A DNA stretch of 29,232 bases from Alkalihalobacillus alcalophilus ATCC 27647 = CGMCC 1.3604 (GCF_000292245.2 NZ_ALPT02000054.1:1-29232); one strand, 5' to 3'; positions 15,270-23,315 are shown, numbered from the stretch's first letter. The notes: generated from the letters alone by a model not told the origin. A program made the numbers and translations.

Positions 15270-18200
15270 CACAAACCTCTCCTTCTACCTGCTTTAATGG
15301 TGCCAAACATGGATCGATTTCATCTAAAACTCTCATGATCCCCCAAACTCCAAGTTCTATATCCCAACGAATGTTTCCAGAACGATATAAATAGTCACCT
15401 GGAGTGTTAAAATAACTCCCTGCACCGTAACGCAGTTGGAATGTTTCCTGTGTCCCCACAGTACTTTGACCTCTTGTACTGGTAATTTCTGAATTTACAT
15501 CGTCGACGCTTTGTGACCAGCGGTGACCATGAAGGACAAACGTATGGGCCCTTGGTTTATCAGCAGGGAAAATAAAACGAATCGTTATTTGGTCTCCAGG
15601 ATAAGCATAAAAAATTGGGGTGGCCGGATCACCATGAACTTTTGAACTAAACACTTTTGAAATATCAGGATTCTCTCTTAAACGATGTAAAAAACGTTCT
15701 GCCCGATAATTGAAACCACGAGAGCCTTGATCTTCAAAGTCTTCCATTTCTTCTTCTAGTACAACACCAATTGGCTCTGGATCGATGATGACATTTCCTT
15801 TTTTGTCGACAAGGCGGGCCCCATCATGCATCACAATAGCAAACTCGCGAAACTCTCCTAACAAGGGATTTGAGATAACGACTTGATTGCCTTTGTCTGT
15901 TTCTTCACGTGTTTTCGGGTCAACATATACCGAGCCTTTTGGTTCCGTAATAAGCATGCCAAACGCTCCATGATGACGGTGGTTCCTGAGATCGGCCATA
16001 TCCCATAAATTACAAGCTCCAACATCTTGGTCTACATACCAACGATACGTAATACTCTCCCCCGGACATATCGTTTGATCAGGATTAAAGCCAACTGTCG
16101 CTCCATCAGATCCTCTTACATCATAGGCTACTAATTGAGGATGTAATGAAATTCTTAAAGATGGAGGGAATGGGGCTTCTACTGGAACTTCTGGATAGCC
16201 ATGAATATCTCCATGATGGAACTTATTGATTAGTTTGTTGTGTAAGGTAATCTCGACGTAATCTCCAACATTGGCTCTTAAGATAAGCGGTTCTGGATTT
16301 ATTATTCCTTTTCTAACTGCTTCTTCATCTCTTGCAAGTATAAATATGATTCCAAAAGGATCGTGATCACCTTCTTTGTTGTAGACAAGATCAGTTTGTA
16401 AGGCTACAACCTCGTAGCTTTTTATAGGGACATCTTTAGGGACAGATTGACCAGGTGTGAGTGCTTTTGGTGGCAAATCACATGTTACATACGGCAATGG
16501 GGTCAATCGCTCCGGTGGACACGCTCGATCAGGTAAAGGGAAAAGAAACGGAACTTCGCTTTCAAAGGTGCGTAGTAAGCCCCAATTTCCTAACCAAATA
16601 TCATCAATTCCACCATAATGGTAGAGCATATCAAAGTCACCTTTTCCCTCGATGGCAAATTCTGCTGTAAAAGATTCAGAAATTCCTAAATGCTGTTGTT
16701 GCGTCAATTCTGAATCTAAATCCCCACGTTCACGACGCCAGCGTTGACGATGAAGATTAAAACTATGCGATTCTTCTTGTGCCCCTTGGAAGAGACGTAT
16801 CCTAACACAGTCCCCATTATACGTTTCTAATATTGGAGTAACAGGATCACCATGAACATACGAACTAAACACAAAGGCCGGATCACATTCTGGTGCCTTT
16901 AATCGAAATTGTAGTGGTTCATTTTTATAATTAACACCCATCACCCCTGGATCTTCATGAGATGAGGGAAAAGGCGGTGGATTTAATGGACAACCATCTT
17001 TATCAAACAAAAGTGCGAAATCATGAACAAATAAAGCCAGTTCACGGTAATCAGGAATGAGTGGGTTTGTAATTAATGCTTGTATTCCTGAATTAATTTC
17101 TTTTCCAGTTTTGTTATCTAAATATTCAGATCCTTTAGCTTCAATTATAATTCCACCAAACAAACCGTGCTGTTGATGAGCGTTTGCAAATAAATGATCA
17201 TGGAAAAATGTCCCCTTTAATTCCACGTCTGCATACCATTGGTACCGAATCGTTTGACCTGAAAGTACCCCTGTATCATAGTTCCAACCAACATTAGCTC
17301 CATCAGAACATAATGGATCAAATTTTACGAAATGAATATGAGTCGAAGCTTCATACGTACGATTAATGAGTTGGAAAGTATTTCCACCTAAAGTTTCTGG
17401 CAATTTATTTGTAAACGTAATATGCACACATTCTCCTGCATTTGCACGAATAACTAAAGGCTCTGGTTCTTTTCTTCCTAAAAGCACATCTTCTTCATCC
17501 TCTGCTAAAACATAGAGCCTTGCTTCTGGATCATGCCAACCATTACGGTTATAAATAACAGGCATTTGGATGGCGACAATATGATACTCTCGTATTGGTG
17601 TAACTCCTTCGATACAAGGGTTCACAAATAAGGCTCCAGGTGCAGCATTCGCGGCAAACTGATTTATTTCAATTTCGGTCGGTTCACGTTCCCCTCTTCC
17701 AGAAACGATTCCAAGCGGTGGTCTTGGTGCTTTACAACCCACAATACCAGGAATAAAATTAGGAAATCCAGGGTATTCTGGAGTTGCTTTTGGTGGCAGA
17801 GGTCGCCCAGGTAAAGGTTGTAAAGGTTCGATCGGCACCCCGTTAGGATAACATTGACTTCCGTCTTGTAATGTATTAAATATCCGGTGCATCCCCCACA
17901 TTCCGTCCATAAAATGAGGGTAGAGATGACAATGGATGATAACGTCACCAAATGCCTCTTGTAAACTTCCTGCTCCATATAAAGGAGAAATGGTGTACGA
18001 GTTTTGAGGGGAAATCGCTTGTGAATCGACTACTTCAGAGTCCTGATCCCTTTGCTCAAATAACCATTGGTGAACATGATAGTGAAAAACATGTGTTTCT
18101 TTTACTCCACCATGAATCACCCTTATTTTTAATGGATCACCGACATACGAGCGTAAAATTGGTGTGGCAGGATCGCCAAAAGTCCATGAATCATGATGAA

Positions 18201-18939
18201 CCTCTTCCCCAGCACAATCCGGGCATACAACCCCTTCATGAAGGAGCTTCATGCGATTTCGTTCTGGCTCAGAGCGATAACTAATTAAGTGTGTACTGCT
18301 AGGCTGATTAAAATGAGGATCGATTGGTGTTTCTCCAAGAATATTATCGACTTCCATTTCGTCATGAAAATACCAAGCATATTCTCGAAAAGATGGTAAT
18401 AATGGATTGTGAATATCTGCATACATCCCACTGTTGATCTCTTTTCCCGTTTTTGGATCTGTCCACCACGACCCTTTCGGTTGGACAAGTAACGCCCCAA
18501 ATAAACCTTGAACATTGCTGCCTAACTCACTTGAAAGAGTATTTCCTAAATCAGAGAAAAAATGAATCCCTTCCCCGGCTACATGCCACTTATAAACTTG
18601 TGTTCCTCCAGGTGGACATGGTGGGGCTGTTGAATTTTCATTACATCCAACAAAAGAACCATCTGAGGTTTGAACATCATAGTCAGCACGTTGAATATGC
18701 ATCGATGTCGCAAAGTCTAGCTTGTTCTCAAACAATATTTCAATTAGGTCGCCTGCATTAGCACGTATCGTTAAAGGTTGGACAAGCTCTTCTGGCATAA
18801 ACGGATTACATTTAACCCTCTCTTTTACTATTTCTTCATTTTCCTTTAAAACATACATCATCCCATCTGGATTATGATCGCCAAAATTGTTGACGACAAT
18901 TTTGATTGGGATTGCTACAATGTGATAACATCTAAGCAA
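15259..18939 (-). CDS. mnxG: Large multicopper oxidase, MnxG-like Mn(II) oxidase, 1226 aa
   Basis: Matches the size and layout of MnxG from marine Bacillus spores, which oxidises Mn(II) to Mn(IV) oxide. Three two-domain cupredoxin repeats begin near residues 1, 450 and 840, each with a variant of CYHIVAIPI and DHDPFGIIFIL. Copper ligands lie in HYHVH (286-290) and the type 1 motif HCHLYPHFMDGM (336-347) of repeat 1, and in HIH (534-536) and HDH (580-582) of repeat 2. Repeat 3 has lost them. The catalytic centre is thus formed across repeats 1 and 2. No signal peptide is seen, as expected for a protein assembled onto the spore from the mother cell. The frame opens at GTG 18945, only 3 bases after AGGAGG, so TTG 18939, 9 bases after it, is preferred. 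It is co-transcribed with mnxE- and mnxF-like genes. Confidence 0.92.
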   Translation of the reverse strand: MLRCYHIVAIPIKIVVNNFGDHNPDGMMYVLKENEEIVKERVKCNPFMPEELVQPLTIRANAGDLIEILFENKLDFATSMHIQRADYDVQTSDGSFVGCNENSTAPPCPPGGTQVYKWHVAGEGIHFFSDLGNTLSSELGSNVQGLFGALLVQPKGSWWTDPKTGKEINSGMYADIHNPLLPSFREYAWYFHDEMEVDNILGETPIDPHFNQPSSTHLISYRSEPERNRMKLLHEGVVCPDCAGEEVHHDSWTFGDPATPILRSYVGDPLKIRVIHGGVKETHVFHYHVHQWLFEQRDQDSEVVDSQAISPQNSYTISPLYGAGSLQEAFGDVIIHCHLYPHFMDGMWGMHRIFNTLQDGSQCYPNGVPIEPLQPLPGRPLPPKATPEYPGFPNFIPGIVGCKAPRPPLGIVSGRGEREPTEIEINQFAANAAPGALFVNPCIEGVTPIREYHIVAIQMPVIYNRNGWHDPEARLYVLAEDEEDVLLGRKEPEPLVIRANAGECVHITFTNKLPETLGGNTFQLINRTYEASTHIHFVKFDPLCSDGANVGWNYDTGVLSGQTIRYQWYADVELKGTFFHDHLFANAHQQHGLFGGIIIEAKGSEYLDNKTGKEINSGIQALITNPLIPDYRELALFVHDFALLFDKDGCPLNPPPFPSSHEDPGVMGVNYKNEPLQFRLKAPECDPAFVFSSYVHGDPVTPILETYNGDCVRIRLFQGAQEESHSFNLHRQRWRRERGDLDSELTQQQHLGISESFTAEFAIEGKGDFDMLYHYGGIDDIWLGNWGLLRTFESEVPFLFPLPDRACPPERLTPLPYVTCDLPPKALTPGQSVPKDVPIKSYEVVALQTDLVYNKEGDHDPFGIIFILARDEEAVRKGIINPEPLILRANVGDYVEITLHNKLINKFHHGDIHGYPEVPVEAPFPPSLRISLHPQLVAYDVRGSDGATVGFNPDQTICPGESITYRWYVDQDVGACNLWDMADLRNHRHHGAFGMLITEPKGSVYVDPKTREETDKGNQVVISNPLLGEFREFAIVMHDGARLVDKKGNVIIDPEPIGVVLEEEMEDFEDQGSRGFNYRAERFLHRLRENPDISKVFSSKVHGDPATPIFYAYPGDQITIRFIFPADKPRAHTFVLHGHRWSQSVDDVNSEITSTRGQSTVGTQETFQLRYGAGSYFNTPGDYLYRSGNIRWDIELGVWGIMRVLDEIDPCLAPLKQVEGEVCDGE

Positions 18940-18970
18940 CTTCACTAACCTCCTTTCTTTATTACCATTT

Positions 18971-19249
18971 TTATGAATTTATTTTTGGAATACGTGGCCC
19001 GTCATTTTCAATATAAAACACTACAACATCATCAAGGTGAATTCGCATCACTCTTCCTTCTAATTCAGAAATATGAGTTGTTTCCACACAAATAAATACA
19101 AAGTCTCCTACCACTTTTTCTATTTGACCAATAACTAAAAACGGAAATTCAGCAATCATAATAAGGGCTCGACTTCCAATCGCTTCTGTAAATGCCTCTG
19201 TAACTACTTCATATCGAATTTCATTTATGGGACGACTTTCTAAACTCAT
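18971..19249 (-). CDS. mnxF: MnxF-like subunit, 92 aa
   Basis: A small beta-rich protein encoded directly upstream of mnxG. The ATG follows GGAGGAG by 5 bases. In the characterised Bacillus complex, MnxE and MnxF form a small-subunit oligomer that binds copper and is required for MnxG assembly and activity. Here the core is IGQIEKVVGDFVFICVETTH and RVMRIHLDDVVVFYIE, which reads as a small beta barrel. The name rests on position, size and the adjoining mnxG more than on recognised sequence. It could be labelled mnxE if the order differed, but the operon position matches mnxF. Confidence 0.7.
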   Translation of the reverse strand: MSLESRPINEIRYEVVTEAFTEAIGSRALIMIAEFPFLVIGQIEKVVGDFVFICVETTHISELEGRVMRIHLDDVVVFYIENDGPRIPKINS

Positions 19250-19270
19250 TTGAACTCCTCCTCACATTTT

Positions 19271-19684
19271 TTATGGGATTGGAAATTGAATATCTGAATC
19301 GAACGGAACAAAATTAGCTATTAATTCCATTGGAAAACTTAATGGCGTAGGAAAACGGTAGAATGGGGCATTGCTCATTTTAATGATGACAGGGTCTAAG
19401 GTAATAAACCCATTCGTGACTTCCACTACCTTTCCCGTAAAAATCGGTCGAAATGTTTGCCCTAATATATTCAATTGGCTTGATTGCATCGTGATTAGTA
19501 TTTCTTGACCAAGGACGTCTAAAAATAGATGATTTTCTGGTAAGATCCCTTCTGCTAAATCACCTTTAATCTTTTTATCTTCTCTGCCTTCCCATTTTAC
19601 TTTTTTTGATTTATTGACTTTTTTAATCCTTTTCGTTTCTTTTGACGACTTAGCTCCTGAATAAAAGAACTCTTGATTGCTCAT
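19271..19684 (-). CDS. mnxE: MnxE-like subunit, 137 aa
   Basis: First gene of the operon; its stop lies 21 bases before the mnxF-like start. The frame opens at 19699, but the ATG at 19684 is placed 5 bases after AAGGAGG. The N-terminal 45 residues are very Lys-rich (SKETKRIKKVNKSKKVKWEG), which would be unusual for a coat enzyme core and could bind DNA or oxide surfaces. The C-terminal 90 residues are the conserved part, with LGQEILITMQSSQLNILGQ, FTGKVVEVTNGFITLDPVII and FYRFPTPLSFPMELI. Known MnxE is a small copper-binding partner of MnxF and MnxG. The assignment is by position and by this beta-rich core. Confidence 0.7.
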   Translation of the reverse strand: MSNQEFFYSGAKSSKETKRIKKVNKSKKVKWEGREDKKIKGDLAEGILPENHLFLDVLGQEILITMQSSQLNILGQTFRPIFTGKVVEVTNGFITLDPVIIKMSNAPFYRFPTPLSFPMELIANFVPFDSDIQFPIP

Positions 19685-19741
19685 AATACCCTCCTTCATT
19701 TCAGTTATAATAAATCCATAGTTATTTACCTACTTCCATTT

Positions 19742-19769
19742 TATTTCTATGAAGTTTTTATTCATTTGT
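19742..19769 (-). promoter_or_regulatory. SigK-like promoter of the mnx operon
   Basis: On the minus strand an AC (19769-19768) is followed after 16 bases by CATAGAAATA (19751-19742). The first four -10 bases and the spacing fit sigma-K; the TA is displaced by one base. It lies about 58 bases before the mnxE-like ATG and downstream of the fabF terminator. The mnx operon of Bacillus SG-1 is known to be expressed during sporulation, which fits. Confidence 0.5.
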
Positions 19770-19823
19770 TACATATTCCCAATCAAATTTTATTTATTTT
19801 TCAAGGGTTTATTACAATTAAAA

Positions 19824-19857
19824 AAGCTTGCCGTGAACAAATGTTCACAACAAGCTT
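19824..19857 (-). terminator. Terminator of the fabH-fabF operon
   Basis: A two-tier hairpin: AAGCTTG/CAAGCTT (19824-19830 / 19851-19857) encloses GTGAACA/TGTTCAC (19833-19839 / 19842-19848). A run of six T follows on the minus strand. It begins 7 bases after the fabF stop and insulates the mnx promoter. Confidence 0.88.
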
Positions 19858-19863
19858 ATCTAC

Positions 19864-21111
19864 CTAGCTAAATTGGACAAACTCTTTAAAAACAACCGTT
19901 GCGTTATGACCGCCAAAGCCTAAGCTATTACTCATCGCGGCACGTACTTTTTGTTTTCTTGCTTTGTTTGGTACATAATCTAAATCACAATCTTCATCAG
20001 GAGTTTCATAATTAATTGTTGGTGGAATGATACCTTCACTAATGGCTTTAACTGTGAAAATTGCTTCCACACCACCAGCGGCACCTAATAAATGACCTGT
20101 CATTGATTTAGTTGAACTAATTGCTAGTTTATAGGCGTGCTCTCCGAAGACCGTTTTGGCCGCTAATGTTTCGTACTTATCATTATAGCCTGTACTTGTA
20201 CCGTGGGCATTCAAATAGTCGATCTCTGTTGGATCAATTCCTGCATCCTCGATCGCCATTTGCATAGAGCGTGCTGCTCCTTCGCCTTCTGGTGCTGGTT
20301 GTGTTAAATGATGGGCATCACCAGTTGCCCCGTAACCAACGATTTCAGCATAAATTTTTGATCCTCGTTTTAAAGCACTATCTAAACTTTCTAAAATGAT
20401 AATCCCTGCTCCTTCCCCCATGACAAAGCCATCTCGGTTTTTATCAAATGGGCGTGAAGCCGTTTTAGGGTCCTCATTTGTTGAAACTGCTTTTGCGGCA
20501 CAGAAGCCGGCTACAGCCATATTCGTAATCGGAGCTTCTGCTCCCCCCGTAATCATCGCATCTGCATCACCACGTTGGATGACTTTGAACGCATCCCCAA
20601 TAGAGTTTGTACCAGATGCACAGGCAGTTACCGAACATGAATTAATCCCTTTTGCACCTGTTGTAATCGACACTTGACCTGATGCCATATCAGGAATCAT
20701 CATCGGAACAAAAAATGGACTCACACGGCGATAGCCTTTTGCCAAAAAGTTATGAAATTGTTGCTCATAAGTTTCCATTCCGCCGATCCCAGAACCAATC
20801 CAGACACCAACACGCCCAGCATTCTCTTCTGTAATTTCAAGGCCTGAATCCTTCAATGCCATAAGGGAAGAAGCAACCGCAAATTGAGTAAAACGATCCA
20901 TTTTACGGGCATCTTTTTTATCAACAAAGATAGTTGGATCAAAATCCTTCACTTCTCCTGAAACGCTAATTGGAAAATTCTCAGCTGGAACTCTTGTTAA
21001 TGAGCCAATCCCAGAAACACCAGCAACTGCCTGGCTCCACGTCGTTTCCACATCATTACCAAGTGGGGTAACGGCTCCTAATCCTGTAATTACTACTCGC
21101 TTTTTTTCCAC
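19864..21111 (-). CDS. fabF: 3-oxoacyl-ACP synthase II
   Basis: Elongates acyl-ACP with malonyl-ACP in type II fatty-acid synthesis and governs membrane fluidity at low temperature. The catalytic triad is Cys 164 in TACASGTNS, His 303 in NAHGTSTG and His 340 in TKSMTGHLLGAAG, at almost the same positions as in E. coli FabF. The 415-residue length is normal. The frame opens at TTG 21138, but GTG 21111 lies 8 bases after AAAGGAG and gives the family start MEKKRVVITGLG. It lies 36 bases after fabH with no promoter between, so both share the FapR-controlled promoter. Confidence 0.96.
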   Translation of the reverse strand: MEKKRVVITGLGAVTPLGNDVETTWSQAVAGVSGIGSLTRVPAENFPISVSGEVKDFDPTIFVDKKDARKMDRFTQFAVASSLMALKDSGLEITEENAGRVGVWIGSGIGGMETYEQQFHNFLAKGYRRVSPFFVPMMIPDMASGQVSITTGAKGINSCSVTACASGTNSIGDAFKVIQRGDADAMITGGAEAPITNMAVAGFCAAKAVSTNEDPKTASRPFDKNRDGFVMGEGAGIIILESLDSALKRGSKIYAEIVGYGATGDAHHLTQPAPEGEGAARSMQMAIEDAGIDPTEIDYLNAHGTSTGYNDKYETLAAKTVFGEHAYKLAISSTKSMTGHLLGAAGGVEAIFTVKAISEGIIPPTINYETPDEDCDLDYVPNKARKQKVRAAMSNSLGFGGHNATVVFKEFVQFS

Positions 21112-21147
21112 TATGCTCTCTCCTTTATCTTCATTCAATATCTATTA

Positions 21148-22086
21148 TTATTTTCCCCAAACGAGGGCGATTGCTCCCCAAACTAATCCACCGCCAAAAC
21201 CAACTAAAACGACAGTATCTCCATCTTTTACTTTACCATTTTTTAATTCATCAACGAAAGCCATAGGGATAGAGGCTGATGAAGTATTTCCGTATTTATG
21301 AACCGTTTTCGCCATCTTTTCAATCGGTAAACCGAGACGTTCCCTTGAGGCTTCCATGATTCGAATATTAGCTTGGTGAGGAATAAGAAAATCAACATCC
21401 TCTTTGTTTAATCCTGCTTTTTCAATCACATTTAAACAAGACTCGCCCATCTGTCTTACGGCGAATTTAAATACTTCGCGACCGTTCATTTCAATGTAAT
21501 CGCCTTGTAAGTTAATATGCATAGCCCCAGAACCGTCTGCCCCTAGTTCAAATGCGAGAATTCCTTTATCATCTGCTACTGGCCCAAGTACGGCTGCACC
21601 TGCACCATCGCCAAATAAGACAGCTGTATTTCGATCATTCATATCAGTTACAGAAGAAAGCTTTTCTACTCCAACGACTAAAACATGTTGATAAGCTCCT
21701 GTTTCAATAAATTGTTGTCCCGTAATGACGCCGTACATAAATCCCGCACAAGCTGCTGAAACATCCATAGCTGCCGCCTTTTTTGCACCTAAGCGACCTT
21801 GGATGAGGGCTGCTGTTGATGGGAATGGCATATCAGGTGTTACTGTAGCCACAATGATCAAATCCAAATCCTCAGCTTTTATCTCTGCCGCCTTTAATGC
21901 CTCTACAGCTGCATCGTAGGCCATATCAGATGTTTTTATCTCTTCTGGTGCAAAACGACGTTCTTCAATTCCCGTTCTCGTTTTAATCCATTCATCTGAT
22001 GTATCTATTTTTTGCTCAAAATCGGTATTTGTCACAACATTTTCAGGAATATAACTTCCTAACCCTAAAATCCCAGCTTTTGGCAT
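21148..22086 (-). CDS. fabH: 3-oxoacyl-ACP synthase III
   Basis: Starts fatty-acid chains by condensing a short, usually branched acyl-CoA with malonyl-ACP. The triad is Cys 113 in SAACAGFMYG, His 237 in IPHQANIR and Asn 267 in YGNTSSASIP. The 312-residue length matches B. subtilis FabHA. The ATG lies 9 bases after AAGGGG. The gene is first in a fabH-fabF operon, the same order as B. subtilis fabHA-fabF. The promoter carries a FapR operator at 22134-22150, so transcription should rise when malonyl-CoA accumulates. Confidence 0.96.
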   Translation of the reverse strand: MPKAGILGLGSYIPENVVTNTDFEQKIDTSDEWIKTRTGIEERRFAPEEIKTSDMAYDAAVEALKAAEIKAEDLDLIIVATVTPDMPFPSTAALIQGRLGAKKAAAMDVSAACAGFMYGVITGQQFIETGAYQHVLVVGVEKLSSVTDMNDRNTAVLFGDGAGAAVLGPVADDKGILAFELGADGSGAMHINLQGDYIEMNGREVFKFAVRQMGESCLNVIEKAGLNKEDVDFLIPHQANIRIMEASRERLGLPIEKMAKTVHKYGNTSSASIPMAFVDELKNGKVKDGDTVVLVGFGGGLVWGAIALVWGK

Positions 22087-22133
22087 CCTTTAATTCCCCT
22101 TCCAAGTTGTACTTGTCTTTTCCAACCAATAAT

Positions 22134-22150
22134 TTAGTACCTGCTACTAA
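22134..22150 (-). promoter_or_regulatory. FapR operator
   Basis: TTAGTA (22134-22139), CCTGC, TACTAA (22145-22150) is a 17-bp inverted repeat matching the known FapR box of Bacillus lipid genes. It overlaps the -10 region of the fabH promoter, which explains repression that malonyl-CoA relieves. Confidence 0.88.
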
Positions 22151-22161
22151 TAGTATATCAA
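22134..22161 (-). promoter_or_regulatory. SigA-type promoter of fabH-fabF
   Basis: On the minus strand TTGATA (22161-22156) precedes TACTAA (22139-22134) by 16 bases. The -10 hexamer is one arm of the FapR operator. Confidence 0.55.
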
Positions 22162-22260
22162 AACTTTATTGATGTCTAGTAAAAATCCTTCAACCTGACC
22201 TTATTCTAGCCATTCAACTACTTCTTAATTCCTTATTTAAGAATAGGCATATGCCCTCAC

Positions 22261-22287
22261 ACAGGAATGGTTTTTGCCCATACACTA
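22261..22287 (+). promoter_or_regulatory. SigK/SigE-type sporulation promoter
   Basis: AC (22261-22262), 16 bases, then CATACACTA (22279-22287) is an exact fit to the sigma-K pattern AC-N16-CATA-N3-TA; CATACACT also fits the sigma-E -10. It lies 48 bases before the 79-residue gene at 22335 and suggests mother-cell expression. Confidence 0.6.
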
Positions 22288-22334
22288 ATGTGTGAAGATT
22301 AATTTAGGCATTTTCTAAGTGAGGAGGGGTAAAA

Positions 22335-22574
22335 ATGTCTAAAAAGAAACAAGAACCAGTCAAAAGAGATTTATTTTCAGATTTAATGTTTGGACGCCCG
22401 CCAGAACCAGAGCCCGAGAAAAAGTCATCTTTTTTTCATACGGTGGAGCAATTAATTGTATTAGTGGACAAAATTGGGCCAGCTTTAGATAAATTTGTGC
22501 CAATTATCCTAATTGCACAGGCGTTATTAGAAGATAAATCAAGTGAAAAAGACGAAAAAAAAGAAAAAGAGTAA
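22335..22574 (+). CDS. Small sporulation-type protein, 79 aa, function unknown
   Basis: The ATG follows GTGAGGAGGGG. Both ends are strongly charged (KKKQEPVKRD at the start, EDKSSEKDEKKEKE at the end), and a Pro-Glu stretch (GRPPEPEPEKK) is followed by an amphipathic to hydrophobic segment (VEQLIVLVDKIGPALDKFVPIILIAQALL) that may be membrane-associated. I do not recognise the family. The upstream AC-N16-CATACACTA promoter indicates expression in the sporulating mother cell, which fits a minor coat or forespore-surface protein. The convergent gene at 22629 shares its terminator. Confidence 0.75.
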   Translation: MSKKKQEPVKRDLFSDLMFGRPPEPEPEKKSSFFHTVEQLIVLVDKIGPALDKFVPIILIAQALLEDKSSEKDEKKEKE

Positions 22575-22578
22575 ATAA

Positions 22579-22617
22579 AAAAAGATGGCTCATGTACGTA
22601 TCATGAACCATCTTTTT
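22579..22617. terminator. Bidirectional hairpin terminator
   Basis: AAAAAGATGG (22579-22588) pairs with CCATCTTTTT (22608-22617), extended by TCATG/CATGA inside. It separates two convergent small genes and has A and T runs on both sides. Confidence 0.85.
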
Positions 22618-22628
22618 AATTATTATAA

Positions 22629-22910
22629 TTATGGCCTAAAATTCGGTCCGAATTGAGGGCCAAATTGGGGACCAAACTGAGGGCCAAACCCTGGTCCATA
22701 ACCGGGTCCAAATTGGGGACCATAATTGGGCCCAAAATTCGGTCCATAGTTTGGAGCTGGGTAATACGTATTGCCACCAAAGCTATTAAAAAGTAAAGGG
22801 CCAATAGCAAGCCCGGCAACAAAAGGTAAAAGAGGAAAAAAACGTTCTTCTTGCCCTCCGTGGCGATACATCGATGGCTGATAAGAACGAGTCATAGGGT
22901 GATAGGACAT
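22629..22910 (-). CDS. Gly-Pro-Phe-Asn repeat coat-like protein, 93 aa
   Basis: The ATG at 22910 follows AAGGAGA; an in-frame GTG at 22919 abuts that site and is rejected. A short N-terminal part rich in Tyr, Ser and His (MSYHPMTRSYQPSMYRHGG) leads to a hydrophobic segment (FFPLLPFVAGLAIGPLLF). The last 40 residues are about nine repeats of the type (N/Q)(Y/F)GP. Such low-complexity Gly/Pro/aromatic proteins are common in Bacillus spore coats. A CATAACATA box at 22944-22952 on the minus strand fits a sigma-K -10, without a clear -35. No homologous family is recognised. Confidence 0.75.
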   Translation of the reverse strand: MSYHPMTRSYQPSMYRHGGQEERFFPLLPFVAGLAIGPLLFNSFGGNTYYPAPNYGPNFGPNYGPQFGPGYGPGFGPQFGPQFGPQFGPNFRP

Positions 22911-22943
22911 AACGAACACTCTCCTTCATTTCGCTTTCTTCAT

Positions 22944-22952
22944 TATGTTATG
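22944..22952 (-). promoter_or_regulatory. Possible SigK -10 box of the Gly-Pro repeat gene
   Basis: Minus-strand CATAACATA fits CATA-N3-TA and lies 33 bases before the ATG. No AC stands at the expected distance, so it may depend on an activator such as GerE, or be chance. Confidence 0.35.
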
Positions 22953-22994
22953 TCCCTGACCTATAATTTGCGCTTGTCTAATTAGTTAATTGTC

Positions 22995-23315
22995 CTAATT
23001 CTTGTTTAATTCATCAAATACGGAATGAAACAATCCTTCTAATTTGCTCTGCATATCTTCTTCTTCTTTTGTTTGTGCCGGCATTTCCTTAACAGCCAAA
23101 TAACTTTCAACAAACCCATCTATATCACCTGTTCGTAGTTCGGCAATGGCATAATAAGAAAATAAACGAATATGGTTTGTTCCACTTTCTTTCATTAAAT
23201 GAACAAAAGGGGCTAAAATTTGGAGGGCTTCTTGTTCTTGCTTATTTTTTACTAATTCAATGCCTTTCGTTATTTGTTTAGCAAAATGAGTTAACTCTTC
23301 TTTAGGATTAGTCAT
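22995..23315 (-). CDS. Hypothetical helical protein, 106 aa
   Basis: The ATG follows AAGGGGATATTGAA. The sequence is charged and helical throughout. Residues about 12-83 alternate hydrophobic and polar positions in the style of helix-turn-helix tetratricopeptide-like repeats (ELVKNKQEQEALQILAPFV, then IRLFSYYAIAELRTGDIDGF). There is no signal or membrane segment. It lies between the Med-like gene and the coat-like gene on the same strand, 179 bases from the former with a terminator between, so it is probably its own unit. I do not recognise a named family. Confidence 0.75.
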   Translation of the reverse strand: MTNPKEELTHFAKQITKGIELVKNKQEQEALQILAPFVHLMKESGTNHIRLFSYYAIAELRTGDIDGFVESYLAVKEMPAQTKEEEDMQSKLEGLFHSVFDELNKN

